A program made the translations under genes and the position numbers. A stretch of DNA of 41,531 nucleotides from Bacteroidales bacterium (GTDB lineage Bacteria; Bacteroidota; Bacteroidia; Bacteroidales; UBA10428), in assembly GCA_016935435.1 (NCBI GenBank), contig JAFGQZ010000014.1:1-41531 (forward strand), written 5' to 3'. The notes beneath the pieces were generated by a model that was given only the letters and a program-made list of their open reading frames with translations, had not been told where the DNA came from and made no database searches. Each line of letters starts with the position of its first letter. Within the stretch, counting starts at the first letter, position 1. This document shows, one piece after another, positions 18,278 through 27,700 of the stretch.

Positions 18278-18297
18278 TAGCTTAAGTTTTAGTAAAG

Positions 18298-20538
18298 TCA
18301 GAACGATAAACCCAAACCGGCAAAGAAATACCGTGGTGTGCCCGGATAATAATATCGTGGAATGTTGCTGCCAATAGTTGGGGCATTAACCAGCACCATT
18401 GATGCATAATTTTTTCCTGAAAGGTTTTTGGCACCGGCATAGATTTCAATTTCTGCTTTTCGGAACAATTTGGCTTTATAGCCTATTTTAGTATTTAGTA
18501 GCAAATACGAACTGTAAGTGCCCGAATTTGAATCGTTGAGGTATTGTTTGCCAAACCATTGCGATTGAAATATTAGATATGGGGCACCTTTAAAAGTAAG
18601 TGCAAATTGTGTGTGGAGCATTTTACCTGGCACTCCTGGTAGCTGGTTGCCCGAAAAGTCGGTTCCATCGTTTATAAATTTTCTGAAATGGTTATAAGAA
18701 ACTGCTGAAGAAACCTGAAGTTCGACAATCGGCTTGTTTTTTTCGGCAACAGTTCGGTTTTTAGCAGCCAAAACCATTTCAATTCCTTTGTTTATTGTAC
18801 TGCCTGAATTTTCTGTAAAAAAATCTTCATTTGGCAGTCGCGATGTTACCAGCATATCATCGATATATAGCAAGTAACCGGCTATGTCGATATAGAACAA
18901 CGATTTTAGTATATTGGCCCTTGCGCCTAAATCGAAGTTGTACCCGCTTTCGGGTATTAGTTTATTGTTGTATGCCCCATGCGGCAAAATGGTTTCTTCT
19001 GCCGAAGGATGCGAAAATCCTTGGCCTGCCGAGGTATATATGAAAACTTTCTGCGCGAGAGAATAATTTAAGCCAATAAAGGGAGAAAGTATGGCCCGGT
19101 ATGAATACTTTTCTGGCTGTTCCGGCCTACGTTCCACTTCGTAGTAAAGTTTGTTGAGGTTTGCACCCGTTTCGATCTTTAGCTTGCCGAAAAACGAATA
19201 TCCCGATTCGACAAAGAAATTTATCGACAGGCGGTTTTCAAAATAGTCTGATATTTTTGGCCCTGCAATTCCCTGGTTTGTTTCAAAAAACCCAGCAACG
19301 TATTTTTCACTTTGGCCTTCGAACCCCGATTCGATATGCAGGTTGCCACTTTTAAACGACACCCATGTTTTTATGCCAGCCTGCTGGCGCGTATCATCGA
19401 GAATATTAAAAGGCCTCGATTCGTAACCATTGGAAAAAGTTGTATTAATTATTGTAGTTGAAGAAAATAATTCCGAGAAACTGTGCACGAATGAAATACC
19501 ACCGATAAGTTTTGTGTATTCCTCAAAACCCTTTACAGCCAGCCATCCGGGGGCTGCTTTTTTCGGATTGCTTTGAAATGTAAGGCTGTCAACAGAGCTT
19601 GGGATTTGTGCATTGAGCGAGGTAAAACCCATAAATACCTTTAACCGGTTTTTGCCTACGCCCCCTGATGCTGTTAATATTATGTTTTGCCGTTCGTATT
19701 TGCTGTTTTCCCTAAAACCTTCTGAATTGGTTCGCGAAACAGCGAGGTTTAGGTAGTTAGCAATGTTTTTCTTTAGCGAAAAGCTGGCATTTGTTAACAA
19801 AGAGCCAAAGCTGCCTGCTTCAAAATGTACATTAGAACCAACCCTGCTGACAGTGGGTACCTGGCTTTTTAGCAGGATTACCCCGCCAAGGCCCGAACCA
19901 TACATAGCCGATTTCGAACCTTTTAGTATAGTTACCGATTGAAGCAAAAAAGGCGGCAAATCTTCTATAACTGTAGTGCCATCGGTAAACGTTAGAGGAA
20001 TATCGTCGATAAAAGCTTTTATACGGTTCGATCCATAAGGGGTACGCGAGCCAGTCCCCCTGATTATGATTCGAGAAGTAGTAAGCGAGCCGGAGTGCAT
20101 ATATACCCCCGGAAGGCTGTTGAGCTGTGCCGACAAATCAAGCCCCGAATAAGCCGACATTGATTTTCTGCCCAGATAACTTATGCTTACGGGCATTTCA
20201 ATAAGCCTGTAACTGAAATAAGGCGCCTGTACGTTAACCATTTCTATGGAATAAACCAGGGGTCTTAGTTTTACCACAAAAATTTTCAAGGTGGTATCGG
20301 CAATAAGGGTATCGCTGACATAAGATAAATGCCTGAATATTATTTTTGAGCCATGTTTGGCAGGTATGGAAAAATTTCCCAGGTTTGTGCTTAGTTCATG
20401 GCTTTCTGGCAATATTATGCTTACACCCCCTATTGGTTGGCCATTATTAGCATCAACAACAGTGCCTGAAATTTGACCGCTAACAATAGGAAAAATATAA
20501 ACAAGCCCCAAAAGAATCAATGATCTGATGATTACCAT
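18298..20538 (-). CDS. TonB-dependent outer membrane receptor with carboxypeptidase-regulatory-like N-terminal domain
   Basis: A 746-residue outer membrane protein. Signal peptide is about 1-22. A carboxypeptidase-D regulatory-like beta domain follows (about 22-110, GTVVDANNGQPIGGVSIIL). The plug domain is about 120-225 (LNSLPGVYMHSG, RIIIRGTGSR, IDDIPL). The rest is a long beta-barrel ending in Phe, as expected for BAM substrates. It is shorter than SusC-type receptors and has no SusD partner next to it, so a siderophore, cofactor or small-molecule receptor is more likely than a glycan importer. It follows the cytochrome-sugar dehydrogenase gene by 11 nt and is surely co-transcribed. The ligand is unknown; PQQ or another cofactor for the neighbouring dehydrogenase would be one idea, without direct evidence. 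Confidence 0.9.
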   Translation of the reverse strand: MVIIRSLILLGLVYIFPIVSGQISGTVVDANNGQPIGGVSIILPESHELSTNLGNFSIPAKHGSKIIFRHLSYVSDTLIADTTLKIFVVKLRPLVYSIEMVNVQAPYFSYRLIEMPVSISYLGRKSMSAYSGLDLSAQLNSLPGVYMHSGSLTTSRIIIRGTGSRTPYGSNRIKAFIDDIPLTFTDGTTVIEDLPPFLLQSVTILKGSKSAMYGSGLGGVILLKSQVPTVSRVGSNVHFEAGSFGSLLTNASFSLKKNIANYLNLAVSRTNSEGFRENSKYERQNIILTASGGVGKNRLKVFMGFTSLNAQIPSSVDSLTFQSNPKKAAPGWLAVKGFEEYTKLIGGISFVHSFSELFSSTTIINTTFSNGYESRPFNILDDTRQQAGIKTWVSFKSGNLHIESGFEGQSEKYVAGFFETNQGIAGPKISDYFENRLSINFFVESGYSFFGKLKIETGANLNKLYYEVERRPEQPEKYSYRAILSPFIGLNYSLAQKVFIYTSAGQGFSHPSAEETILPHGAYNNKLIPESGYNFDLGARANILKSLFYIDIAGYLLYIDDMLVTSRLPNEDFFTENSGSTINKGIEMVLAAKNRTVAEKNKPIVELQVSSAVSYNHFRKFINDGTDFSGNQLPGVPGKMLHTQFALTFKGAPYLIFQSQWFGKQYLNDSNSGTYSSYLLLNTKIGYKAKLFRKAEIEIYAGAKNLSGKNYASMVLVNAPTIGSNIPRYYYPGTPRYFFAGLGLSF

Positions 20539-20549
20539 CGAGGGTTTGA

Positions 20550-22049
20550 TTATTCAGAAGAAATTGGTGCAGGTATTACTTTTAAAACCCTTCCGGGGTT
20601 TTCCACGGTAATATAAATATAATTATCGGGGCTCATGCGTATAGTCCGAACCCTGCCAATATTTTCAAGAATTTTTTCAGAGAAAACTATCCGGCCGTTA
20701 TCTACTTCGCAACGTTCGACATAATTAAACCGCAATGAACCCGAAAGCAGGCTGTTTTCCCAACCAGGGTAAAGGTTTCCTGTTACAAATGCCATGCCCG
20801 AAGGGGCAATTGATGGCACATAGTACTTTACAGGTTGCTCCATGCCGGGCTTACGGGTTTCGTTGGTAATAATGGTGCCATCGTAATTAATGCCATAGGT
20901 AATGTCCGGCCAACCATAGTTTTTCCCTTTTTCAACGATATTTATTTCGTCGCCGCCTCGTGGGCCATGTTCATGCGACCATAATTCGCCAGTGAGGGGG
21001 TTCAGGGCAATGCCCTGCTGGTTGCGGTGGCCATAGGAATAGATAGAGGACATGGCATGCTTATCGTTTACGAAAGGGTTATCGGGCGGAATTTTTCCAT
21101 CGTCGGTAAGTCGATGGGTTTTGCCATTCGAATTATCGGTTTTTTGCGCATTTTCCTGTTCTCCGCGATCGCCAATGGTAAAATACATATATCCCTGGCT
21201 GTCGAACTCAATTCTGCACCCAAAATGATGTGCCTTGGAGGTTGCCGGTAATCCTTTATACAAAATCTCGCTATTTACTAATTTGTCAGCAGTTAATTTT
21301 GCCCGCATAATAGCTGTATTTCCTGTATTCGGTTTTGTATCGGAAACATAGCTGTAGGCAATATATATCCACCCGTTTTCGGCAAAGCGGGGGTGGAGTT
21401 TCAGATCGAGCAGCCCGCCCTGGCCAATGTGCCAGATTTTTGGAAGTCCTGCAATTTCCACCAGCTTCTCATCGGTTGTGAAACGATATAGTTTGCCTGG
21501 TTTATCGGCAATAAGTAAACTGCCGTCGGGCAAAAACTCCAGCCCCCAGGGAATATCGAGCCCCGAAACAACCGTTTTAACAAAATAATTGGTTTTTGCG
21601 GTGTTGGCTCCTGCAGTCTCTCCTGGTTCTGGTGGTTTTAGGGTACCCATATTTATTTTTTCGATATAGGCAGCCAGTTGTTCTGTTTCTTCCCTGGAAA
21701 AAGTTTTTTTAAAGGCAGGCATGCCTATATCCGATTGCCCGTTTTGTATAAGATCGGCCATAGGTGAGCTTTCAGTGATGTATTCCCATTTATTCCCGAT
21801 AAATTCATCAAGATTGCCCCCGTGGCAGCCTGCACAATAGTTTTTATAATTTGTGTAAGCCAGTGAATCGGCCTTCGTATAGTTATTGCCGGAATTATTG
21901 TCGGCGGTTGCCGGGTGGCATGCCGAAAACACAAGCACAGATAATAATAATTGAAAAAGAAAAAAAACATTTGAAGCGACAGGTATGAAGTTTAAAAGTT
22001 TTTTTTCTGCTGCTGGAAGCTTGTTCTTTTTTTCATAAAAGCTTTTCAT
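20550..22049 (-). CDS. Cytochrome c-fused glucose/sorbosone-type dehydrogenase, probable lipoprotein
   Basis: I take ATG 22049 as the start (499 residues). The frame stays open to 22262, but that extension is low-complexity hydrophobic and precedes the export signal. A hydrophobic segment ends in FSAC (Cys44), a plausible lipobox. A cytochrome c domain follows, with heme motif CAGCH at 72-76 and a likely axial Met110 (IGMPAF). A six-bladed PQQ-type sugar dehydrogenase domain covers about 155-495 (LDIPWGLEFLPDG, HHFGCRI, SHEHGPRGGDEIN). The reaction would be oxidation of an aldose or related sugar with electrons passed to the attached heme, in the periplasm or at the cell surface. The substrate is unknown. 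The heme domain being N-terminal is worth noting. It is the first gene of a unit with the TonB receptor. Confidence 0.87.
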   Translation of the reverse strand: MKSFYEKKNKLPAAEKKLLNFIPVASNVFFLFQLLLSVLVFSACHPATADNNSGNNYTKADSLAYTNYKNYCAGCHGGNLDEFIGNKWEYITESSPMADLIQNGQSDIGMPAFKKTFSREETEQLAAYIEKINMGTLKPPEPGETAGANTAKTNYFVKTVVSGLDIPWGLEFLPDGSLLIADKPGKLYRFTTDEKLVEIAGLPKIWHIGQGGLLDLKLHPRFAENGWIYIAYSYVSDTKPNTGNTAIMRAKLTADKLVNSEILYKGLPATSKAHHFGCRIEFDSQGYMYFTIGDRGEQENAQKTDNSNGKTHRLTDDGKIPPDNPFVNDKHAMSSIYSYGHRNQQGIALNPLTGELWSHEHGPRGGDEINIVEKGKNYGWPDITYGINYDGTIITNETRKPGMEQPVKYYVPSIAPSGMAFVTGNLYPGWENSLLSGSLRFNYVERCEVDNGRIVFSEKILENIGRVRTIRMSPDNYIYITVENPGRVLKVIPAPISSE

Positions 22050-22250
22050 GGTTTGCGGTTTAAGTTTACGCCAGTATAAACATCGAAAAATGTTTTTTGT
22101 TAAAGTAAATTTATGAATAGCTGTATAGTAAACCAAAAAAATTAGAAATGAGTAGGCAACAAATATACTGTAAACCCTCAACAACAGAATAAAAGAATGG
22201 CTGCGTGTCAAATGGCAATCAGAAAGGAATATAGTATTGTAGAAACTGAT

Positions 22251-22296
22251 AAAAAACAGCAACCAAAACTACATATAGAAAATGTAAGGTTGGCTG
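22251..22296 (-). terminator. Putative terminator after the BlaI-M56 operon
   Basis: On the minus strand, CAGC-C-AACC (22296-22288) pairs with GGTTGCTG (22264-22257) with one bulged base. An inner TACAT/ATGTA pairing extends the hairpin, and TTTTTT follows (22256-22251). It starts about 20 nt after the M56 stop. Confidence 0.5.
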
Positions 22297-22316
22297 CTGC
22301 ATTAAACCTGCTATCC

Positions 22317-24140
22317 CTAGCGTTCAATTTTTAGTTTGGCAGTTTCTTTGCCAATATGGGAGAAAACCAGATATTCGCCCGAATTTCCGGTTTTAAGCTC
22401 AAACGAGCCATTGCTGGTGGTAATGGTACCTGCAGTTGTGCCTTCGATTACCACTGCAACACCTTCGAGAGGCTTTCCCGACAAATCAAAAACTTTGCCC
22501 CTGACTATTGTAACATTTTCGGAGTTTTTGGCGAACTCTGCTTTAATCGACATTTGTTCGTTTTGTACACTAACATCTTTAATAACAATGGTGCCTTTTT
22601 GGTTATCTAAGAAAAAATGTACAGGGAGATTAAACTTAACTGTTACTTTTTCGCCCTGTTGAGTGCCCGGCTCCCATAAGGGTGACATCCGGATTACCCT
22701 TATTGCTTCTGCATCGAGCAAGGGGTTTCCCGACGATTTTGCCACTTCAACTTTCGTAACTTTTCCCTCGGGGTTTACACAAAACTGAATATAGGAGGTG
22801 CCGGTATGGCCATTATCTTTTGCCTCTGCCGGATAAGTCACATTTTCCTTTACAAACCTTTGAAAAGCTTCAAAACCTCCGGGGTATTTCGGCATATTTT
22901 CCACAATAACAAATGTTTCTTCCGGATTGGTTTCCTCTGGAGGGGAAAACATAATGGGCAGGGTAAATTGTACATTTACGGTTTTCCCCCGGTTTTTCCC
23001 CGGAGACCATTTTGGCATTAAGTTAACTACCCGCAAAGCTTCGTTGTCTAAAACTTCCGAAACCCCTTTTTCAATTTTTGCTTCAGTTACAAAGCCTTCG
23101 TTGTTTACTACAAACGAAACAACCACTTTTCCTCCTGCTTGTTCATCCGCAGCTTCCTGAGGGTAAACCAGGTTATTTTGTACATACCTCATCAGTGCTT
23201 CCATCCCTCCCGGGAATTCAGGCATCTGTTCTACCTGTGTAAATATTTTACTTTCTTTATTTTCACAGGCAAAGGCTATTGTCAGGAAAACCATAACAAA
23301 TGCCATTACAACGGGTTTTATCAATCCCGGTGTATTTTTTATTTTATAATTCATCATTTTTAACCGTTTTTTAATTAATGTTTGGTTCAGGTTGTTCACC
23401 ATTGCAAAGCGCGAGCCCAGCGCTTCGCAAAGCAACAACTGCTTGTAGCGGGCCGGGCTTATACCCGACTGCAGGGCCTTCCGGTCGGCCTGAAATTCGT
23501 GCACTTCTTTCAGATCGTTTCGGAACAGCCAGATAAACGGATTGAACCACTGGATGATAAGTACCAGCTCGACCAGAAGAATATCAGCTGAATGTTTTAG
23601 TTGAATGTGGGTCAATTCGTGTTTTATTATCGTATCGAGTTCATCCTCCCCATAGTTTGAACGATTTACAAATAGCAGTCCAAAAAACGAGAACGGACTA
23701 TGCTGGGCATTGGTATCGACCAGTATATATTCCGACATCTTCTCAAACCTTGCCTTACGCCCGAAATGGTACAAGCCCTGCAAGCTTAAAATAAAGCGGA
23801 CAACCAGCAGCAGAAAGCCAATCAGGTATATGGCCTTTATCCACGAAAAATTTATGACAGGCCTACCTGCCAGGCGGGTAGTGCTTTCCCCGAATATGGT
23901 TATTGCTTCGAGCAGGGTATAATTGCCCCCGGCAATAACAATTGGCAAAAGGTTTGCCCCGCCTGTTTCGGGTAACCTAAAATGCAAAAAGGGCAAAACA
24001 GCCGTAAAAATTATGGAAGCAAGGATATACAGCCGGTTAAACCATAGAACCTGGGCTTTTTTTATCATCAGCCGGTAAACAAGGGCAAAAATGCCCAACG
24101 ATACCGACGACTCAACGATATAATTCAATACCAGTTCCAT
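22317..24140 (-). CDS. BlaR1/M56-family membrane metallopeptidase with two TonB C-terminal domains
   Basis: A 607-residue protein. Four hydrophobic segments lie in residues 1-210. The zinc motif HELTH (174-178) sits between them and E215 in HEFQAD is the likely third ligand. A hydrophobic segment near 277-294 precedes two TonB_C-like domains at about 300-400 and 407-510, each starting with MP.[FY]PGG.EA. A carboxypeptidase-regulatory-like beta domain ends the protein (about 543-607, GKVFDLSGKPLEGVAVVIEG). In the BlaR/MecR family the protease cleaves or relieves the BlaI repressor after a signal. Here no penicillin-binding sensor is present; TonB-type domains replace it. It lies 7 nt after the repressor gene. 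The signal is unknown. The architecture is common in Bacteroidetes, though the double TonB_C plus beta domain is less usual in my recollection. Confidence 0.88.
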   Translation of the reverse strand: MELVLNYIVESSVSLGIFALVYRLMIKKAQVLWFNRLYILASIIFTAVLPFLHFRLPETGGANLLPIVIAGGNYTLLEAITIFGESTTRLAGRPVINFSWIKAIYLIGFLLLVVRFILSLQGLYHFGRKARFEKMSEYILVDTNAQHSPFSFFGLLFVNRSNYGEDELDTIIKHELTHIQLKHSADILLVELVLIIQWFNPFIWLFRNDLKEVHEFQADRKALQSGISPARYKQLLLCEALGSRFAMVNNLNQTLIKKRLKMMNYKIKNTPGLIKPVVMAFVMVFLTIAFACENKESKIFTQVEQMPEFPGGMEALMRYVQNNLVYPQEAADEQAGGKVVVSFVVNNEGFVTEAKIEKGVSEVLDNEALRVVNLMPKWSPGKNRGKTVNVQFTLPIMFSPPEETNPEETFVIVENMPKYPGGFEAFQRFVKENVTYPAEAKDNGHTGTSYIQFCVNPEGKVTKVEVAKSSGNPLLDAEAIRVIRMSPLWEPGTQQGEKVTVKFNLPVHFFLDNQKGTIVIKDVSVQNEQMSIKAEFAKNSENVTIVRGKVFDLSGKPLEGVAVVIEGTTAGTITTSNGSFELKTGNSGEYLVFSHIGKETAKLKIER

Positions 24141-24147
24141 ATATTAC

Positions 24148-24519
24148 TTATTCGGGATTTTGCAAGTCTTTTCGTATTTCTGCCATTATGGCCTCAACAT
24201 CGTTTATGCCAACTCGGTTTTCTTTTACAAAAAACGACACCAGGTTTTTAAACGAACCATCGAAATAGTTGGCAACAAATTTCCGGAGAAATTTCTGGGT
24301 ATATTCAGTTTTGCTTATTGTTGTATAATAAATATATCCCTTGCCAAGTGGTTCGTGATCGACAAACCCTTTTTTTTCGAGTATCCGAACAATGGTCGAT
24401 ACGGTGTTGTATGCAGGCCTGGGTTCGGGAAATTCTTCAACTATGGCATTCACCGATGTTTTACCCTTTTGCCAGAGTACCTGCATTACTTGTTCTTCGG
24501 CTTTTGTTAATTCTTTCAT
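24148..24519 (-). CDS. BlaI/MecI/CopY-family transcriptional repressor
   Basis: A 123-residue winged-helix protein (about 1-72, LTKAEEQVMQVLW and NTVSTIVRILEKKGFV) with a short C-terminal dimerisation helix region (about 78-120). Family members bind palindromic operators as dimers, and a partner M56 protease inactivates them by cleavage. The partner is encoded 7 nt downstream. Two operator-like palindromes lie just upstream of the start codon, so autoregulation is likely. Confidence 0.92.
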   Translation of the reverse strand: MKELTKAEEQVMQVLWQKGKTSVNAIVEEFPEPRPAYNTVSTIVRILEKKGFVDHEPLGKGYIYYTTISKTEYTQKFLRKFVANYFDGSFKNLVSFFVKENRVGINDVEAIMAEIRKDLQNPE

Positions 24520-24525
24520 CTCTTC

Positions 24526-24566
24526 AACTAAAACATTAGTTCAATATTACAACTAAATATTTAGTT
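24526..24566 (-). promoter_or_regulatory. Tandem BlaI-type operator palindromes
   Basis: AACTAAATATTTAGTT (24551-24566) is a perfect 16-bp palindrome. AACTAAAACATTAGTT (24526-24541) repeats the same half-sites, AACTAA and TTAGTT, with the same spacing. Their centres are 25 bp apart and the near one ends 7 bases before the repressor ATG. Both are expected binding sites for the encoded BlaI-like dimer; this is inferred from sequence symmetry and location. Confidence 0.7.
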
Positions 24567-24689
24567 AAACAAATTATTTTAATGAGTTTTTAATATTTTT
24601 TTTTGAAACAGGTAAATTTTTAACCTGCCCTATTCGTAGATTTTGTCAAAAAAACAGGGCTAAAGCAGGTTAAATGCTTTGTACTTTTA

Positions 24690-24725
24690 AGAAAAAAGAA
24701 AAGGGGGCCTTAAACGAAGGCCCCC
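24690..24725 (-). terminator. Rho-independent terminator of the glycogen operon
   Basis: On the minus strand, GGGGGCCT (24725-24718) pairs perfectly with AGGCCCCC (24710-24703) over a 7-nt loop, followed by TTCTTTTCTTTTTTC. It starts 20 nt after the stop of the GT3-GT35 gene. Confidence 0.88.
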
Positions 24726-24744
24726 TGTTATTGTTTGATTTTTG

Positions 24745-27700
24745 TTAAATCCATTTTAGCAGGGCAAAATCTTGCCGATGTGGCAATAATTCGTGTTTGG
24801 GAAATACCCTTACACCGTATTGAAATGTTCCGGGCCTGTCTATCGAAGCCTCAAGCTGGAAAGTTGTAATGCCATTTTCTGTTTTTATAAGGTTAAAATC
24901 CATACGCGAAACCAAATCGGAATAATTTTCAGATATTACCAATTCAACCCCAACATTTTCGTGGTTTATCCTTCCTAATTTCAAGGCAACTTCGCCAAAG
25001 TATATATTTCCCGATTCGATAGTTTCGGTATCTTTTTCGAGCAATTTAACCTCGGTAACTTCAATCTTTTTCCATGCGTTTACCATTTGTTTCTTCCAAC
25101 GGGCGATGTCTTTAATTTTCATAAAATCGCCTTCGAGCATTGTTTTGCTACGTGCAAATTGTTTCGAATAAAACCTGCCAATATAGTCGTTAATCATCCG
25201 GCGAGTGGTAAAATGCGGTGAAACACCGGCAATGGTATTTTTAATATATTTTACCCATTCATGTGGGATACCTTCTTTGTCCCTGTCATAGAATGCCGGG
25301 AGAATTTCGCTTTCGAAAATGCTGTAAATAATTTCTGCGTCCAAATCATCTTGAAATTCGGGGTTTTCGTAGGTGCGTTCGTTGGTAAGGGCCCAGCCGG
25401 CTTCGGGCTTATATCCTTCCACCCACCAGCCATCGAGCACGCTAAAGTGCAGAGTGCCGTTCATTACAGCCTTTTCTCCGCTGGTGCCTGAAGCTTCAAG
25501 CGGCCTGGTGGGGGTGTTGAGCCAAACATCGGCACCCGACACAAGCAGTTTGGCCAGCCCCATACTGTAATTTTGCAGAAACAATATTTTCCCCAGAAAT
25601 TCCGGACGTTTTGATATCTCCACTATCAGTTTAATTAAATCCTGCCCTGCCTTATCGTTTGGGTGGGCTTTTCCTGCAAAAATAAATTGTATTGGCCTTT
25701 GGGGGTTGTTTACCAGTTTTGCGAGCCTTTCGATATTCCTGAAGAGCAGGTGTGCCCTTTTATAGGTGGCAAACCGGCGGGCAAACACAATGGTAAGTGC
25801 GTTTTCCGACAAAGTATTGTTTATGGCAACTATATGTTTTGGATCTTCGTGCCTTTTTATCCAGTTTTCTTTAAAACGGTCTTTTACAGCAAATATCAGG
25901 CGTGCCCGTAAATTCTGTTTAATGTCCCATATACGTTTATCGTCGATATTGCGAATTTTTTCCCACATTGACAAGTTGTGCTGGTTATCGACAAAATTTC
26001 CATCGAAAAGTTCGTGGTAGATTTCTTTCCAGGGCTTTGAAGTCCAGGTTGACCAGTGCACACCATTAGTAACATAATTTATATGAAGTTCCTGCGACAA
26101 ATATCCGGGCCAAAGTTTAACAAACATGTCTTTGGTTACTTCTCCATGGAGCATGCTCACACCGTTAACTTCTTGTGCCAGGTGGGCAGCCAGGTAACTC
26201 ATGTTAAATTTTTCGCCCCAGTCGTTGGGGTTAGCCCTGCCCAGTGCCATAAATTCTTCCCAGCTAATGCGCATTCGTGCCGGATAATGGCCAAGGTATT
26301 TCCTTAGCAAATCTTCTTCGAAATGGTCGTGGCCGGCAGGTACAGGCGTATGCGTAGTGAACAGGGTTGTACACCTTACAATTTCCTTAGCTTCGGCGAA
26401 GGTTAGCTGTTCATCGCGCATGAGCATGCGTATGCGTTCGAGGCCAATAAAAGCACTATGGCCTTCGTTGCTGTGGTATAAATCGGGCACAATGTTCAGT
26501 GTAGTAAGGGCCCTGATACCACCAACGCCTAGAAGTAATTCTTGTTTGAGCCTGTTTTCGTTATCGCCGCCATAAAGCTGGTGCGAAACGTTCCGGTCTT
26601 CGGGGGCATTCATTTCAAAGTCGGTATCGAGAAGGTATAGGCGTATCCTTCCTACCTCAATGTACCAGATTCTGGCATATATGGGGCGTCCGGGCAACAT
26701 TAGCTGAATGGTAACAAACTCTCCGTTTTCATGTCTTACCGGGTGTATGGGGAGTTTTGAAAAATGCTGGTATTCGTAATTTGCCTGTTGTTCGCCTTTA
26801 TTGGTAATAACCTGGGTGAAGTAGCCATAGCGATATAAAAGGCCAATGCCAACGAGGTTTACACAGGCATCGCTGGCTTCTTTTAAATAGTCGCCGGCGA
26901 GTATGCCTAATCCGCCTGAATACAGTTTTAGGCAGTCGTGAAACCCAAATTCCATGCTGAAGTATGCAATTTTTGGGGAAGTGAGCCTGCTGGTTGCAGC
27001 CATATATTCTTTGAACCGTGCATAAACGTTTTCCAGTTTGGCAACATAGTCGGAACTACGGCTTAATTCCGATAAACGCCTGTATGGCACTTGCTCAAAC
27101 AGAATATATGGGTTCATATCGCTCATTCGCCATACCATAGGGTCGATGGTTTCGAAAAGTTCCTGGGCTTCGTCATCCCAGGTCCACCATATATTGCCAA
27201 CAAGTTCGTTCAGTTTGCCTAATTCTTTTGGCAATTTCGATTTTACTATTATCCTTTTCCAATGTGGCTCATTCGAGAGGGGCTGAATTTCTTCATAAAT
27301 TCGTTCGGCTTGCTTTTCTTCGAGCCACACAAACTGATCGGAGCGTGCAATAACCTTTTCAATGGCCAGTGTATAGGCTTCGTGGTAGTTTGCAATTAGT
27401 GCGCTCCAAAGTGTTGTGAGCGATGTATTATGGGCATTTTCCCTCAGGATTTCAAAATCGGCAGGCTTTAAGGAATAGTTGCGCAGTATTTCTGTTTTGA
27501 TAGCTTCGGCAACATCGGTATCGTTGTCGTCGGTTCGTTCTACAACTGCTACGCCTTCTTCCAGTCCTTTTGCCTCGTTTTTCATCCACAGTCCAAAACC
27601 TGCAAGGGTTGTTGTAATTGTTGGGACACGAAAAGCAAGGCTTTCGAGCGGGGTGTAGCCCCAGGGTTCGTAATAAGAGGCAAAAACTGTTTGGTCGCAG

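Noticed and set aside
22050..22262. N-terminal extension of the cytochrome-sugar dehydrogenase frame
   Set aside because: The extra 71 residues are irregular and hydrophobic and lie before a normal export signal with lipobox; the ATG at 22049 gives the expected architecture.
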